A stretch of DNA of 64,000 bases from an uncultured Cryomorphaceae bacterium (GCA_937120475.1 CAKZJV010000007.1:1814068-1878067), one strand, 5' to 3'; positions 25,043 through 35,251 are shown, counted from the stretch's first letter. A program made the numbers and translations. Notes: a model not told the origin generated them from the sequence alone.

Positions 25043-25429
25043 TTAACGCTTGGAGAACTGGAATTTCTTCCTTGCTTTCTTCTGGCCGAATTTCTTACGT
25101 TCCACCATGCGGGGATCACGGGTAAGGAAACCTTCAGGCTTAAGCTCAACTCTCCACTCCGGGTTAATCTCGCACAAAGCGCGGGAAATTCCCAGGCGGA
25201 TAGCTTCGGCCTGACCAGTAATACCGCCACCTTCAACGTTAACCTTTACATCGTAGTTACCGAGAGTTTCGGTAACCCGGAAAGGCTGCTCCACCTTGTA
25301 GTGCAAAGTAGAGGTGCTGAAGTAGTTCTTATAGTCCTTGTCGTTAACGGTAATACCACCTTTTCCTTCCGCCACGAAAACACGGGCAATGGAAGTCTTT
25401 CTTCTACCAATGGTGTGGGTTACTGCCAT
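25043..25429 (-). CDS. rpsI: 30S ribosomal protein S9
   Basis: A 128-residue protein. It starts [15 protein letters not shown] and ends with the typical basic tail [24 protein letters not shown] (a conserved C-terminal Lys/Arg tail that reaches the P-site tRNA). It contains [19 protein letters not shown]. It starts 5 bases after the rplM stop, so the two are cotranscribed. Confidence 0.98.
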   Translation of the reverse strand: MAVTHTIGRRKTSIARVFVAEGKGGITVNDKDYKNYFSTSTLHYKVEQPFRVTETLGNYDVKVNVEGGGITGQAEAIRLGISRALCEINPEWRVELKPEGFLTRDPRMVERKKFGQKKARKKFQFSKR

Positions 25430-25434
25430 CTTTC

Positions 25435-25890
25435 TTATTTAATAGTATTCAGATCAATTTTTTTAGGCTGCTGAGCTTCCTGGTTGTGATCAGCACCTTC
25501 ATAAACATAAAGGTTACGGAACAGGTCACGACCCAAACGGTTTTTAGGCAACATACCCTTCACCGCATTTTCAACCACTTTAATAGGTTGCTTCTGTAAA
25601 AGCTCTTTAGGTGTGCTGAAGCGTTGACCACCGGGAAAACCAGTGTGTGAAACATATTCCTTGGACTCTACCTTGCTTCCGCTCAACCGAACTGAACCAG
25701 CATTAATTATCACTACATTATCACCGCAATCGGCATGAGGTGTAAAATTGGTTTTGTTCTTTCCTCTCAGGATATAAGCCACTTTCGAGGCTAACCTTCC
25801 CAGGGTTTGTCCTTCAGCATCAACCAGCACCCAGTTTTTATCTGCGGTTTGTTTGTTAGCGGATACAGTTTTATAACTTATGGTATTCAC
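25435..25890 (-). CDS. rplM: 50S ribosomal protein L13
   Basis: A 151-residue large-subunit protein and first gene of the rplM-rpsI-rpsB-tsf operon. Conserved blocks are [41 protein letters not shown], and [22 protein letters not shown] plausible promoter lies upstream on the minus strand: a TTGG, a 20-base spacer and a -7-like TAAATTCG at 25949-25956. A small CCCC/GGGG hairpin follows in the ~60-base leader and could be an autoregulatory site, which is unproven. Confidence 0.97.
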   Translation of the reverse strand: MNTISYKTVSANKQTADKNWVLVDAEGQTLGRLASKVAYILRGKNKTNFTPHADCGDNVVIINAGSVRLSGSKVESKEYVSHTGFPGGQRFSTPKELLQKQPIKVVENAVKGMLPKNRLGRDLFRNLYVYEGADHNQEAQQPKKIDLNTIK

Positions 25891-26051
25891 AACTGTTTTA
25901 TTTTAAGCCTTTTACATTTCAAGCATTACCTCCCCCAAAAAGGGGCTGCGAATTTACAACTAAAATTCTGAATTGACCAAACATCCTCATCTATAAAATA
26001 TTGAAAACTACAGATTAAGGGTGCTGACCTTCATCCCACACCCTGGTTGAG

Positions 26052-26082
26052 TTCGTAAATACAATTAGAAAGTTTATTTTTG
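26052..26082 (+). promoter_or_regulatory. Promoter of the M43 protease gene (-33 TTCG, 19-base spacer, -7 TATTTTTG)
   Basis: The -7 box TATTTTTG (26075-26082) is exact, and a one-mismatch -33 element TTCG (26052-26055) lies exactly 19 bases upstream. Because the -7 box overlaps the upstream in-frame ATG at 26080, the true start must be the ATG at 26104. Confidence 0.65.
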
Positions 26083-26103
26083 AAACCCTTTATAAAACTG
26101 AAA

Positions 26104-28167
26104 ATGAAAAAGATTACCCTATTTCTTGCTACTTTACTTGTATCTATATCCGTTTTTGGCCAGCACAGGCACGGGGATTGGTGCGCCACCGATCACCTTA
26201 CCGAGGAACTGATTAAGAATGATCCCGATTATGCTCAACAGCTTCAGGAAAGCTGGAAGGCCATTCAGGAAACCGTTGCTTCGCAGGACAAGCAAAAAAA
26301 GCAAGCCGTGGTTTATACCATACCCGTGGTATTCCATGTAATATATAATGACTACCGCGATAATATTTCCAGGTTGCAACTGGAGGATGGCCTGCGTGTT
26401 TTAAACGAGGACTTCCGCAGGTTAAATGCCGATACCGGAAATACCCGCTCCATTTTTAAAGGAGTTGCTGCCGATATTGAAATAGAATTCGCCCTGGCTA
26501 AAAAGGACCCCCAGGGAAATTGTACCGATGGCATTACCCGCACCCAGTCCGCGCTTTCTGTTAACGCCCGGGATAATGTAAAGGCCTTGGCAAGCTGGGA
26601 TAATACCAAATATTTTAATGTTTGGGTGGTTAACAGTATTAACTCCCAGGGCACCCCGGGAACGGTGCTCGGCTATGCTTACCTCCCCTCCTTTGGGCAG
26701 TCCGGCACCAGAGATGGTATGGTAATACGTCACGACCGGGTGGGAACTATCGGAACTGCGATTTCCGAAGGACGTACCTTTACCCATGAAGCGGGGCATT
26801 ACCTGGGGCTTCGTCATCCCTTTAACGGAAACTCCTGTACAGCCGGTGATGGTGTAAGTGACACCCCTCCGGTAAGTGCACCCAATTTTGGTTGTAACCT
26901 CAACGCCAACTCCTGTAATAATGACAATCCTGATCTTCCGGATATGATTGAGAATTATATGGATTATGCTGACGAAGATTGCCAGAATATTTTCACGCAG
27001 GGCCAGAAGAACATTATGAGGGCTACCCTTCAAAACTCCTCTTTGCGACTAAACTTAAGAAGCTCCTCCAATCTGATAGCCACCGGTGTTACCAACCCTC
27101 CTGCCTGTACACCCACTGCTATTTTCGATACCGAGCGCAAAGCTATATGCACCGGTGAAAGCATCACTTTCACCGATCTTACCGAAGACGGTGACCCCAC
27201 CAGCTGGAACTGGAGTTTCCAGGGCGGAACACCTTCTACCTCTACACAGCAAAACCCCACCATTACTTACAACTCCCCTGGTTCGTTTCCGGTTACTTTA
27301 ACCGTTAGTAACTCTGCCGGGCAGGACGTAGTTACTTACTCCGATTACATTCAAGTTAAGGTGGCCGGTAACCCGGCTTTTAACCCTAATTGGAGTGAGG
27401 ACTTTGAGGGCGCTACTATCCCGAACCCAGACGTAAATATTGAAGACGGTGGAGACGGTATAAGCTTTAGCCTGTTTACCCAGGCCGGAAGTTCAGGCAG
27501 CCAATCCCTTAAGCTGGATAACCTGAACTCTACCGTTATTGGTGAGATTGATGCGGTTATTTCACCCGCCATTAGTGTAAACTTTGGCCAAAACCTGAAC
27601 CTGAGTTTTGACTATGCTTTTGCCGCTACCCAAAGCGGTAATGCTGATGAACTTAACGTTTATGCCTCTACCGATTGCGGGGAAACCTGGATATTAAGAC
27701 GTTTTTACCGGGGCGGGCAACTGAGAACCGGAGCTAATACCTCACAACCTTACGTACCTGCGGCTAACGAATGGACTACCCAGTCCATCAACTTTAATGC
27801 TTATTCCGGTCCGGACCCACTCCTCATTAAATTTGAGTTTATCAATGGCGGAGGAAACAATTTTTACCTGGATAACATCAATTTCTCCGGTATTATAGGT
27901 TTGGATGATTACTTTAGTAACCAATTGGAGTTATTTCCCAACCCAAGCCAGGGGCAGTTCACCATCCAGTCCGGGCAGTTTGAATTGAACGGGGCGAAAA
28001 TTACCCTCAGTGATATAAGCGGCCGCGCGGTAATGCAAACTGAATTGGAAACCAATTCTAATTCACATACTTTTGACACCTCAAGTCTAGGCTTAAAAAA
28101 CGGAGTGTACCTGCTCACCATTGAAAAAGAAGACCGGGTAGCTCACAAAAAACTCATCCTGGAATAA
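26104..28167 (+). CDS. M43-family (pappalysin/cytophagalysin-like) zinc metalloprotease with PKD domain and T9SS signal
   Basis: A 687-residue secreted protease with signal peptide MKKITLFLATLLVSISVFG. The catalytic domain (about 60-300) has IPVVFHVIY and the extended zinc site HEAGHYLGLRH, in which three His bind zinc and Glu is catalytic. A downstream ENYMDYADEDC supplies the Met-turn of the metzincin fold. A PKD domain follows (about 340-425: SITFTDLTEDGDPTSWNW, NPTITYNSPGSFPVTLTVSN, read separately). Then comes a jelly-roll domain and a type A sorting domain (LELFPNPSQGQFTI ... KKLILE). It is exported to digest proteins outside the cell. Two small envelope genes follow in the same direction. 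Confidence 0.93.
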   Translation: MKKITLFLATLLVSISVFGQHRHGDWCATDHLTEELIKNDPDYAQQLQESWKAIQETVASQDKQKKQAVVYTIPVVFHVIYNDYRDNISRLQLEDGLRVLNEDFRRLNADTGNTRSIFKGVAADIEIEFALAKKDPQGNCTDGITRTQSALSVNARDNVKALASWDNTKYFNVWVVNSINSQGTPGTVLGYAYLPSFGQSGTRDGMVIRHDRVGTIGTAISEGRTFTHEAGHYLGLRHPFNGNSCTAGDGVSDTPPVSAPNFGCNLNANSCNNDNPDLPDMIENYMDYADEDCQNIFTQGQKNIMRATLQNSSLRLNLRSSSNLIATGVTNPPACTPTAIFDTERKAICTGESITFTDLTEDGDPTSWNWSFQGGTPSTSTQQNPTITYNSPGSFPVTLTVSNSAGQDVVTYSDYIQVKVAGNPAFNPNWSEDFEGATIPNPDVNIEDGGDGISFSLFTQAGSSGSQSLKLDNLNSTVIGEIDAVISPAISVNFGQNLNLSFDYAFAATQSGNADELNVYASTDCGETWILRRFYRGGQLRTGANTSQPYVPAANEWTTQSINFNAYSGPDPLLIKFEFINGGGNNFYLDNINFSGIIGLDDYFSNQLELFPNPSQGQFTIQSGQFELNGAKITLSDISGRAVMQTELETNSNSHTFDTSSLGLKNGVYLLTIEKEDRVAHKKLILE

Positions 28168-28195
28168 GGAACAGTAACCCGCTTAATTAATACTC

Positions 28196-28924
28196 ATGAA
28201 ATTTAAGGTTTTGCCTATGTTACTCCTTTGGGGTAGCATAGCTTTTTCGCAGGTGGAAGACACCAAATCTGTGCGCTTTTTGATTAGCCCGCCAGCCGAA
28301 ACACTGATAGTAAATGATTCTGTGCTTACCAAAGGCAATAAAATGGACCTGGAACCGGGCGTTCACCGGGTACGCTTCTGGACTCCGCACTATGTGTTGA
28401 TAGATACAGTTGTAAATGTGCAAGAGGCCGGAGGCCGTATGGACTTTGTTTATTTTCATAAGCAGTTTTCCCAGGAGTATGCCTCCTACCAAAATGAAGT
28501 AAAACAGTACAATGCTAAAAAGGGCTGGAATTTCCTGCTTCCATTAAGTACTACCTTAGTACTTACCGGTACTACGGCCTATACCTATTTTGCCACTCAA
28601 AACCGTTATGACGAGGCCCTGGCCGCCTTCGAGGATTACCGCTTTAATAACCGTGACAGCCGGGGCCAGGCCTTTGCTGATTTTGAAACTATTCGCGATA
28701 AATACCGGAATGGTATTACCTCTTTTTATATTCAGGCCGGAATGACGTTGGTTAGTGCCTACTTCCTGTACCAGGGTTTCCGTTGGAAAAGCAAAAACAA
28801 ACCCCCTTCGTTTAAAGAGGAGAAAAATCCGCTGGCCCTCGAATCGGTATTCATAAGCCCGGGTCACGTATCTCTGCCTCAAAATTCAGGCGTCTCTTTT
28901 GGTTTAACCTTTAGCCTTAATTAA
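28196..28924 (+). CDS. Envelope protein with PEGA-like domain and two hydrophobic helices
   Basis: A 242-residue protein with a signal peptide (MKFKVLPMLLLWGSIAFSQ). Residues about 25-85 resemble a PEGA-type beta domain (VRFLISPPAETLIVND, LEPGVHRVRFWTPHYV). Two hydrophobic segments (about FLLPLSTTLVLTGTTAYTYF and ITSFYIQAGMTLVSAYFLYQG) flank a soluble region containing YDEALAAFEDYR, so it is probably anchored in the inner membrane. The end (GVSFGLTFSLN) looks like a barrel strand but is too short for a barrel. No named family is recognised. It is two bases from the next gene and probably coexpressed with the M43 protease. Confidence 0.7.
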   Translation: MKFKVLPMLLLWGSIAFSQVEDTKSVRFLISPPAETLIVNDSVLTKGNKMDLEPGVHRVRFWTPHYVLIDTVVNVQEAGGRMDFVYFHKQFSQEYASYQNEVKQYNAKKGWNFLLPLSTTLVLTGTTAYTYFATQNRYDEALAAFEDYRFNNRDSRGQAFADFETIRDKYRNGITSFYIQAGMTLVSAYFLYQGFRWKSKNKPPSFKEEKNPLALESVFISPGHVSLPQNSGVSFGLTFSLN

Positions 28925-28926
28925 CT

Positions 28927-29400
28927 ATGTGGAAAAATGTAATATACGCTGCCTTACTGTTAAGCTTGAGCAGTTGTTTTAAAGAAGATGTTTTTGAGCT
29001 TGAAAAGAGTGGAAACTTTTTAGAAACCGATTTTTACAAGAATGAATTTCAATCTTTTGAACTGGTCGTAGAAGGAGTTCAGTATTTCGACCCGATACCC
29101 AATCTGCAAACCTCCGATACCAGTTATGCATTTTCCATAACCTACGGCTTAAGTGAGGATTTCTACGAAGGGCTACGTGCAGAGTGGCCCTATGATATTG
29201 TACTCTCCCGCTTGGTGAATGCTACCTTGCAATTAGATGACGAGCACTTGGTGGAAGAAGGGCGATTTCTTTTTACCGATACCATTGGCCGAAGGAATTT
29301 TCCCAGCAATTACAAGCTCAACGTGGAACTACAGGTAAAAAGTCCCCGGGGGGTAATGGCCAGCCAAGTGCGTGAGGAAAGCCTGGTGCTGAACCCTTAG
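28927..29400 (+). CDS. Small lipoprotein of unknown function
   Basis: A 157-residue lipoprotein with lipobox SSCF (Cys about 17) followed by the acidic FKEDVFELE, which could be a surface-export signal. The rest is predicted beta-strand, without recognisable motifs. It starts two bases after the preceding envelope gene and overlaps polA tail to tail by four bases. Confidence 0.72.
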   Translation: MWKNVIYAALLLSLSSCFKEDVFELEKSGNFLETDFYKNEFQSFELVVEGVQYFDPIPNLQTSDTSYAFSITYGLSEDFYEGLRAEWPYDIVLSRLVNATLQLDDEHLVEEGRFLFTDTIGRRNFPSNYKLNVELQVKSPRGVMASQVREESLVLNP

Positions 29401-32186
29401 TGGGCTTCCAGCCAATTGGAGCCCTGGCCAAAATCTACAATTAGAGGAACTTTGGTTTTTACGGCATTTTCCATAGCTTCCTTAATAAGAGGCTTTACTT
29501 TTTCGGCCTCACCATTGGGGGTATCAAAAACCAGTTCATCGTGAACCTGTAGTATCATTTTGGTTTCCAGCTTTTGCTCCTTTAACTCTTTGTGAATACG
29601 GATCATGGCCAGCTTAATGATGTCAGCAGCACTCCCTTGTATAGGGGCATTTACCGCGTTGCGCTCCGCATGGCCCCGCACCACGGCATTTTTAGAGTTA
29701 ATGTCCTTAAGGTAGCGCTTGCGCCCCAGCATGGTTTTAACAAAGCCGTGTTTACGCGCAAAGGCCTTTTGCGATTCAATGTATTCGTGAATACCGGGGT
29801 AGGTTTGAAAATAAGACTTGATGATCTCGGCTGCTTCAGAGCGGGAAAGTGTAGTTTGCTGGCTTAAACCAAAAGCACTCACTCCGTAAATAATCCCGAA
29901 ATTTACCGTTTTGGCGTTGCTGCGTTGTTCACGGGTAACGTCTTCCGGCTTTACGCCAAAAACACGTGCGGCCGTAGCCGCGTGAATGTCGCGCCCTTCG
30001 ATAAAGGCTTCCATCATACTCTCGTCACCACTCAGTTCGGCAATTAGTCGCAGTTCTATCTGGGAGTAATCAGCCGCTAAAATGAGGTGGTCACTATTAC
30101 GCGGAATAAAAGCTTTACGCACTTCACGCCCCCTTTCCGTACGGATGGGGATATTCTGCAAGTTGGGGTTATTGGAACTCAACCTGCCGGTAGCCGCTAC
30201 CGCCTGGTTAAAGGAGGTATGAATACGACCTGTAACCGGGCTTACCAGGCCCGGCAAGGCATCAACGTAAGTGGATTTTAGCTTTACCGCCTGGCGGTAA
30301 TCCAATATACGTTCGGCAATCTCATGCTCTTTGGCTAATTCCAACAGTATATCTTCGGATGTAGAATATTGCCCGCTTTTGGTTTTTTTAGGTTTCTCAA
30401 TCAGTTTCATTTTACCAAACAAAACGTCACCCAACTGCCGGGGTGAAGCAATATTGAATTCTTCTCCACTGATCTCGTAAATTTCCTTTTCATAGCGGCT
30501 AATATCCGCTTCCAACTCTTTGGACAAACGGGATAGAGCCTCCTTATCCAGGTTAATACCTTCCGTTTCCATATCCGCGAGGACCGGAACCAGGGGAACC
30601 TCTATCTTTTCAAACACCTCGTTGGTCTCCTCCTCCTTAAGCCGTGGCTCAAAAAGCTGTTTCAACTGGAAGGTGATATCCGCATCTTCGCCCGCGTATT
30701 CCTTTACTTTTTGCGGATCAATATCCCGCATACTGAGCTGATTTTTGCCTTTTTTGCCAATCAGGGTTTCAATACTTACCGGCTGGTAATGCAAGTAGGT
30801 TTCCGCCAGGATATCCATATTATGGCGCATATCCGGTTGAATGAGGTAATGAGCCAGCATGGTATCGAAAAGCGGGCCTTTTACCTCCAGCCCGTAATTT
30901 TTAAGAATGGAAATATCGTACTTCAGGTTCTGCCCGATTTTTTCAATCTGCTCATTTTCGAAAAAAGGTTTGAACTCTTCCGCTATGGCCTGCTCCTCCC
31001 CTTTGGGAACGTTCACATAGTAAGCCACTCCCGCGCGATAGCTAAAAGCGATCCCTACCAGGTCGGCATCTGAAACTTCAATATCCGTGGTTTCGGTATC
31101 AAAGCATACTGAGCTTTGCTCCAACAACTTTTTAAGCAACAGTTTTCTTTCCTTGGGGTGATTCACCAACTGGTACCAATGGTCATGGGTCTCAATATTG
31201 TGAAAGCCATCGGGAACCTTCTCCTCCGAAGAGCCGGACTCCATGGCCTGGCCAAAAAGATCGGTTTGCCCACCGGCAGGAGCTGCGGCAGCCGGTTTTT
31301 CCAACTTCTCCCCGGTTACCCGTTTGAGCAGGGTACGGAACTCCAGTTCCGAAAAAACATCCTTGATTTTATCCTCATCCGGATCTTCCTTTTCGTACAA
31401 CTTCGCATCAAACTGAATGGGGGCATCGGTTATAATGCGCACCAGTTTTTTGGAAAAACGCCCTTGCTCCGCATTATCCCTGATCTTTTCTCCCAGCTTG
31501 CCTTTAATCTCATCGGCATGTTCCAGCATGGTTTCCATATCACCGTATTGTGCCAGGAGCTTTTGTGCCGTTTTAGGCCCAACTCCCGGAAAACCGGGAA
31601 TGTTATCTACCGAGTCGCCCATCATCCCCAGGTAATCCACTACCTGCTCCACCCGTTCGATACCGAATTTTTTCTGCACCTCTGGGATACCCCAAATTTC
31701 AGGTGGATTGCCCATCCGCCCGGGGCGGTACATTTTTATATGTTCGGTCACTAGCTGAGCAAAGTCCTTATCCGGGGTCATCATAAAAACCTCAAAGCCT
31801 TCCTTCTCAGCCTGGCAGGCCAGGGTACCTATCACATCGTCTGCTTCATACCCATCCACCCCTAAAAAAGGGATGTTGAAGGCATCCAGCAATCGTTGAA
31901 TGTAGGGGATGGAAATTTTAATGGCCTCCGGGGTATCGTCACGGTTGGCTTTGTAGGCCTCATACTCTTCATGCCTGAAGGTAGGTTTATCCGTATCGTA
32001 AACCACCGCTATATGCGAGGGGCTATGCTTTTCCAATACTTCCAGTAAGGTGGTGGTAAAACCAAATATGGCCGAGGTATCCAGCCCTTTGGAAGTAACC
32101 CTGGGGTTACTGATAAAGGCAAAATAAGCCCTGTAAATCAAGGCATAGGCATCAAGAAGGAAAAGTTTGCGGCTGTTTTCAGACAT
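29397..32186 (-). CDS. polA: DNA polymerase I
   Basis: A 929-residue repair polymerase with all three activities. The 5'-3' exonuclease/flap domain (1-~300) begins KLFLLDAYALIYRAYFAF and has GYEADDVIGTLA and GDSVDNIPGFPGVGPKTA. The proofreading domain (~330-510) keeps the DxE motif in VCFDTETTDIEV, so 3'-5' exonuclease is probably active. The polymerase domain (~550-929) has ADYSQIELRLIAELSGD, RSNAKTVNFGIIYGVSAFGLS and QVHDELVFD. It is a single transcription unit, convergent with the lipoprotein at 29400 and divergent from the metallophosphoesterase at 32266. Confidence 0.97.
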   Translation of the reverse strand: MSENSRKLFLLDAYALIYRAYFAFISNPRVTSKGLDTSAIFGFTTTLLEVLEKHSPSHIAVVYDTDKPTFRHEEYEAYKANRDDTPEAIKISIPYIQRLLDAFNIPFLGVDGYEADDVIGTLACQAEKEGFEVFMMTPDKDFAQLVTEHIKMYRPGRMGNPPEIWGIPEVQKKFGIERVEQVVDYLGMMGDSVDNIPGFPGVGPKTAQKLLAQYGDMETMLEHADEIKGKLGEKIRDNAEQGRFSKKLVRIITDAPIQFDAKLYEKEDPDEDKIKDVFSELEFRTLLKRVTGEKLEKPAAAAPAGGQTDLFGQAMESGSSEEKVPDGFHNIETHDHWYQLVNHPKERKLLLKKLLEQSSVCFDTETTDIEVSDADLVGIAFSYRAGVAYYVNVPKGEEQAIAEEFKPFFENEQIEKIGQNLKYDISILKNYGLEVKGPLFDTMLAHYLIQPDMRHNMDILAETYLHYQPVSIETLIGKKGKNQLSMRDIDPQKVKEYAGEDADITFQLKQLFEPRLKEEETNEVFEKIEVPLVPVLADMETEGINLDKEALSRLSKELEADISRYEKEIYEISGEEFNIASPRQLGDVLFGKMKLIEKPKKTKSGQYSTSEDILLELAKEHEIAERILDYRQAVKLKSTYVDALPGLVSPVTGRIHTSFNQAVAATGRLSSNNPNLQNIPIRTERGREVRKAFIPRNSDHLILAADYSQIELRLIAELSGDESMMEAFIEGRDIHAATAARVFGVKPEDVTREQRSNAKTVNFGIIYGVSAFGLSQQTTLSRSEAAEIIKSYFQTYPGIHEYIESQKAFARKHGFVKTMLGRKRYLKDINSKNAVVRGHAERNAVNAPIQGSAADIIKLAMIRIHKELKEQKLETKMILQVHDELVFDTPNGEAEKVKPLIKEAMENAVKTKVPLIVDFGQGSNWLEAH

Positions 32187-32265
32187 TTGTGGGAGATAAT
32201 TTCCGCTAAAATTAGCATTATTATTACGAGGCTCCCAGTGTTATAATTTCACCTTTCGTTAATTC

Positions 32266-33498
32266 ATGAGTTTTACATTTCTCCTTCGCTTGCTCATCGT
32301 TGCCGGCATCCTTTTCCTGATAGACCTTTACGCTTACCAGGCGGTACGCACCACTTTCCGCGAAAGTGCTTGGGCACGCTGGACTTACTGGGGAATATCG
32401 GCAGGCGTTCTGCTGTTCATTGTTTATGGCTTCCTGAGTTTTGACCGGCAACAAGGGCCGGGCGGTCTGTTTTCCGTATTAATGGGCGCAGTAATACTTT
32501 TTTTAGTGCCCAAGCTTATTTTATTGGTGTTTATGCTGGGCGAAGACGTTTGGCGCTTGCTTTCGGGCACGGTTCGCAAAGTAGCCCACGGCAGCGAGGC
32601 CGAGTTTATGGCGGACCGCAGAAGGTTCGTCAGTCAAACGGCTATGGTGCTGGCCGCTATTCCCTTTGCAGGGATTTTACACGGCATCTGGAGGGGACGC
32701 TACAACTATAATGTAATCCGCAAAACGCTCACTTTTAAAGATTTGCCCGAGGCTTTCGATGGATTGACCATCACCCAGATATCGGATATCCATTCCGGCA
32801 GCTTTGATAACGCCCAAAAGATCAATTACGGCATTGACCTTATTAACGCCCAACAATCTGACCTCATCCTTTTTACGGGTGACCTGGTTAATAACCGGGC
32901 TCCGGAAATGGAACCCTGGGTTAAGGATTTTTCACGTTTGCAGGCACCCATGGGTAAGTTCTCCATACTGGGCAACCATGATTACGGGGATTACGTAGAA
33001 TGGCCGGAAGGTGGAAAACAAGCCAATATGGAGCATCTGTTTGATATTCATGAAAGACTGGGGTTCCGCCTCCTTAAAAATGAGCACGTATCCCTCGATA
33101 AAAACGGGGAATCCATAAACCTGGTAGGAGTAGAAAACTGGGGCGAAAGTTTTGTAAAGCACGGTGACCTTGAAAAGGCTACGGAGGGTTTGAAAGACGG
33201 GGCTTTCAATATATTAATGTCACACGACCCATCCCACTTCGATCTGGTGGTAAAATCCTTTAAAAAGTGGATGCATCTCACCTTAAGCGGTCATACCCAC
33301 GGTATGCAGTTCGGTATTGAAATTCCAGGCTTTATAAAGTGGAGCCCGGTAAAATACCGCTATCCCAAGTGGGCAGGCCTTTACGAAGAAATGGGCCACT
33401 ACCTTTACGTAAACCGTGGTTTTGGCTTTTTAGCCTTCCCCGGAAGGGTGGGTATATGGCCGGAAATTACGGTGCTTACCCTCAAGCGGGAAGCCTAA
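32266..33498 (+). CDS. Membrane-anchored calcineurin-like metallophosphoesterase
   Basis: A 410-residue protein. About four hydrophobic segments fill residues 1-140 (FLLRLLIVAGILFLIDLYAYQ, TYWGISAGVLLFIVYGF, FSVLMGAVILFLVPKLILLV read separately). The phosphoesterase domain follows: metal ligands in TQISDIHSG, LFTGDLVNN, LGNHDYGDY, NILMSHDPSHFD and LTLSGHTHGMQFG. This domain order is that of the YkuE/YaeI group, in which some members hydrolyse UDP-sugar or lipid phosphoesters; the substrate here is unknown. The 3' end overlaps the convergent S41 peptidase gene by four bases. Confidence 0.9.
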   Translation: MSFTFLLRLLIVAGILFLIDLYAYQAVRTTFRESAWARWTYWGISAGVLLFIVYGFLSFDRQQGPGGLFSVLMGAVILFLVPKLILLVFMLGEDVWRLLSGTVRKVAHGSEAEFMADRRRFVSQTAMVLAAIPFAGILHGIWRGRYNYNVIRKTLTFKDLPEAFDGLTITQISDIHSGSFDNAQKINYGIDLINAQQSDLILFTGDLVNNRAPEMEPWVKDFSRLQAPMGKFSILGNHDYGDYVEWPEGGKQANMEHLFDIHERLGFRLLKNEHVSLDKNGESINLVGVENWGESFVKHGDLEKATEGLKDGAFNILMSHDPSHFDLVVKSFKKWMHLTLSGHTHGMQFGIEIPGFIKWSPVKYRYPKWAGLYEEMGHYLYVNRGFGFLAFPGRVGIWPEITVLTLKREA

Positions 33499-34493
33499 CG
33501 CAGCAGTATAAGGGCTGTTTCCAGAATTTGATCTACCCCTGCGGCATTGGTGGTGGGGTTGTTGGTTACTTCAATATCCGGTGGGATACCCAACTCAATA
33601 TTGTAACCATCGGGTGTAAATGAAGTTGTAGCCGAAAAACGGTAACGCCAGCCATTTGGCAATTCCTGGTCAATGGGTAAGCCTCCCCCGCCCCCGGTTT
33701 GGTCGCCTATTAAGGTAACATTATCATAATTACTCATAATCGCGGCAAAGGTGTTAGTAGCCGAATAGCAACTCCGGTTGGTGAGTACCGCTACCGGCCC
33801 ATCGTAATTACCGATAGAAGAAGGTCCGAAACTATACGATAATCCATTGCCAAAATCATTCGGCCCGGGGCCGGTCTTTTCGAAAGTGATAAGGGCGGTT
33901 TTGGTTTGGTTGATGAAGGTTTGTGCCAGTACAAAAGCGTTGTTCAGGCTACCTCCGCCATTATCGCGAACATCTACAATAACCCCTTTGGCATTTTTAA
34001 AGTAATCGGTAACGGCCTCCAGGTTTTGGCGGGTAAAGCCATTGGAAAAACTGCCGTAGTACACGTAACCTACTGAGTCGATCATGGTGTACCTGATACC
34101 CCCGGCAATGCGGTGATCTTCACCCAGGTAATTACGCTCCACTACATCGTAATTAAAATTTACCGGAAAGCCCAAATACCATTGCCAGTTGCGGCTAAGG
34201 TTAAAAGGGGAAACCAGGTTTACATGGCCGTCCCTTAAATCGTAAAGCATACTATCCATAATGGCGAACAGCTCCTCATCGGAGGTGTTGTTATCCACCA
34301 TAGGATCGTAGTGGGTGTACACGGAATCCCAATTAATATTTTTCAGGTTAAAAAAGGAGTACTTCTCCCGCACCGTTTCCCAAAGTACATCGAGATTGGC
34401 CTGGGGGTTATTCTCAGGGTTTTCATCGAGGAGGGCTTTTTCGCAGGCCCCCAGCATAAAACCACTCAATAGGATGATAATTACTTTTCTCAA
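33495..34493 (-). CDS. S41-family (C-terminal processing-like) peptidase lipoprotein
   Basis: A 332-residue protein with lipobox LGAC (Cys about 17), so it should be membrane-anchored. Two S41 landmarks are visible: the substrate-binding strand KGVIVDVRDNGGGSLNNAF, and the nucleophile region AVLTNRSCYSATNTFAAIM with the likely catalytic Ser in YSATN. LIGDQTGGGGGLP follows. The family's PDZ domain is reduced or missing between residues 110 and 160, so it resembles interphotoreceptor-retinoid-binding-like S41 members. It overlaps the upstream membrane-protein gene by four bases and is the last gene of a four-gene unit. Confidence 0.88.
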   Translation of the reverse strand: MRKVIIILLSGFMLGACEKALLDENPENNPQANLDVLWETVREKYSFFNLKNINWDSVYTHYDPMVDNNTSDEELFAIMDSMLYDLRDGHVNLVSPFNLSRNWQWYLGFPVNFNYDVVERNYLGEDHRIAGGIRYTMIDSVGYVYYGSFSNGFTRQNLEAVTDYFKNAKGVIVDVRDNGGGSLNNAFVLAQTFINQTKTALITFEKTGPGPNDFGNGLSYSFGPSSIGNYDGPVAVLTNRSCYSATNTFAAIMSNYDNVTLIGDQTGGGGGLPIDQELPNGWRYRFSATTSFTPDGYNIELGIPPDIEVTNNPTTNAAGVDQILETALILLR

Positions 34494-35251
34494 AACTTAA
34501 AAATGGTGCTTACGGATAAAAAATGGGTAGCAGTTTGTATTTTGTTGGGAATATCCAACTGTGTGTACTCCCATTGGTAACTCAACTTTAACCAGTTGGA
34601 TTCATTGAGGCTCCAGTACAGGTCGGTTTTGGAATCCAAAGCAAAATAATCCCCCCAATAAGCAAAATCCTTTACAGCAATTTCATCGGCAAAAAAGGGT
34701 TTGATGTAGCCCGGGCGCCAGTAATAGCAAGCCACCGGTAACCCCAGGGCATATTGCAAGCCAAAGTTTTCACCAAAAAGCTCAAAGGGTTTTTGTGCGG
34801 TGAGTTGAATACCGGCCGCAAACATGCCGTTAAAATTGGAGGCGCTATTAGTGTAGGAGCGTACATCGCGATAATCCCAAACGTTATGCGATAATAAACC
34901 GGTAAAAAAACGCCAGTCACCACTTTGATACACCTGGTACGAAAGGCTGTAAATAACCCGGCCGGCAAAAAGTGTAGTGCGGTTGTTATTGCCCTCCGGG
35001 TTTACATCAGGATATTGAAAACCTCCAAAACCGGATATATCCAAAAGGTTTAGCCATCGTTCATCCTGGCTGTAGTAACCACTTTGTATTGTGCCCAAAT
35101 TGCCGGAGTAACTCACCGGTGAGAGCGATGCGTCTTTTACCGTTTGAAAAGCATAACCCAAGCCAAAAGGCATATAATGGCCTTCCAGTAACTGGGCTTT
35201 AAGCATTCCTGAAAATAGCAGGGGTACTACGAATATTAGTCGTTTAACCAT
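34490..35251 (-). CDS. Predicted outer-membrane beta-barrel protein, unknown function
   Basis: A 253-residue protein with signal peptide (MVKRLIFVVPLLFSGMLKAQ). It has alternating hydrophobic strands with many aromatics (YSLSYQVYQSGDWRFFTGLL, NWLKLSYQWEYTQLD) and a terminal Phe (FLSVSTIFKF), typical of small outer-membrane barrels. No family is recognised. It overlaps the aspartic-protease gene by 16 bases and the S41 gene by four, so it is part of the same secreted-protease unit. Confidence 0.7.
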   Translation of the reverse strand: MVKRLIFVVPLLFSGMLKAQLLEGHYMPFGLGYAFQTVKDASLSPVSYSGNLGTIQSGYYSQDERWLNLLDISGFGGFQYPDVNPEGNNNRTTLFAGRVIYSLSYQVYQSGDWRFFTGLLSHNVWDYRDVRSYTNSASNFNGMFAAGIQLTAQKPFELFGENFGLQYALGLPVACYYWRPGYIKPFFADEIAVKDFAYWGDYFALDSKTDLYWSLNESNWLKLSYQWEYTQLDIPNKIQTATHFLSVSTIFKF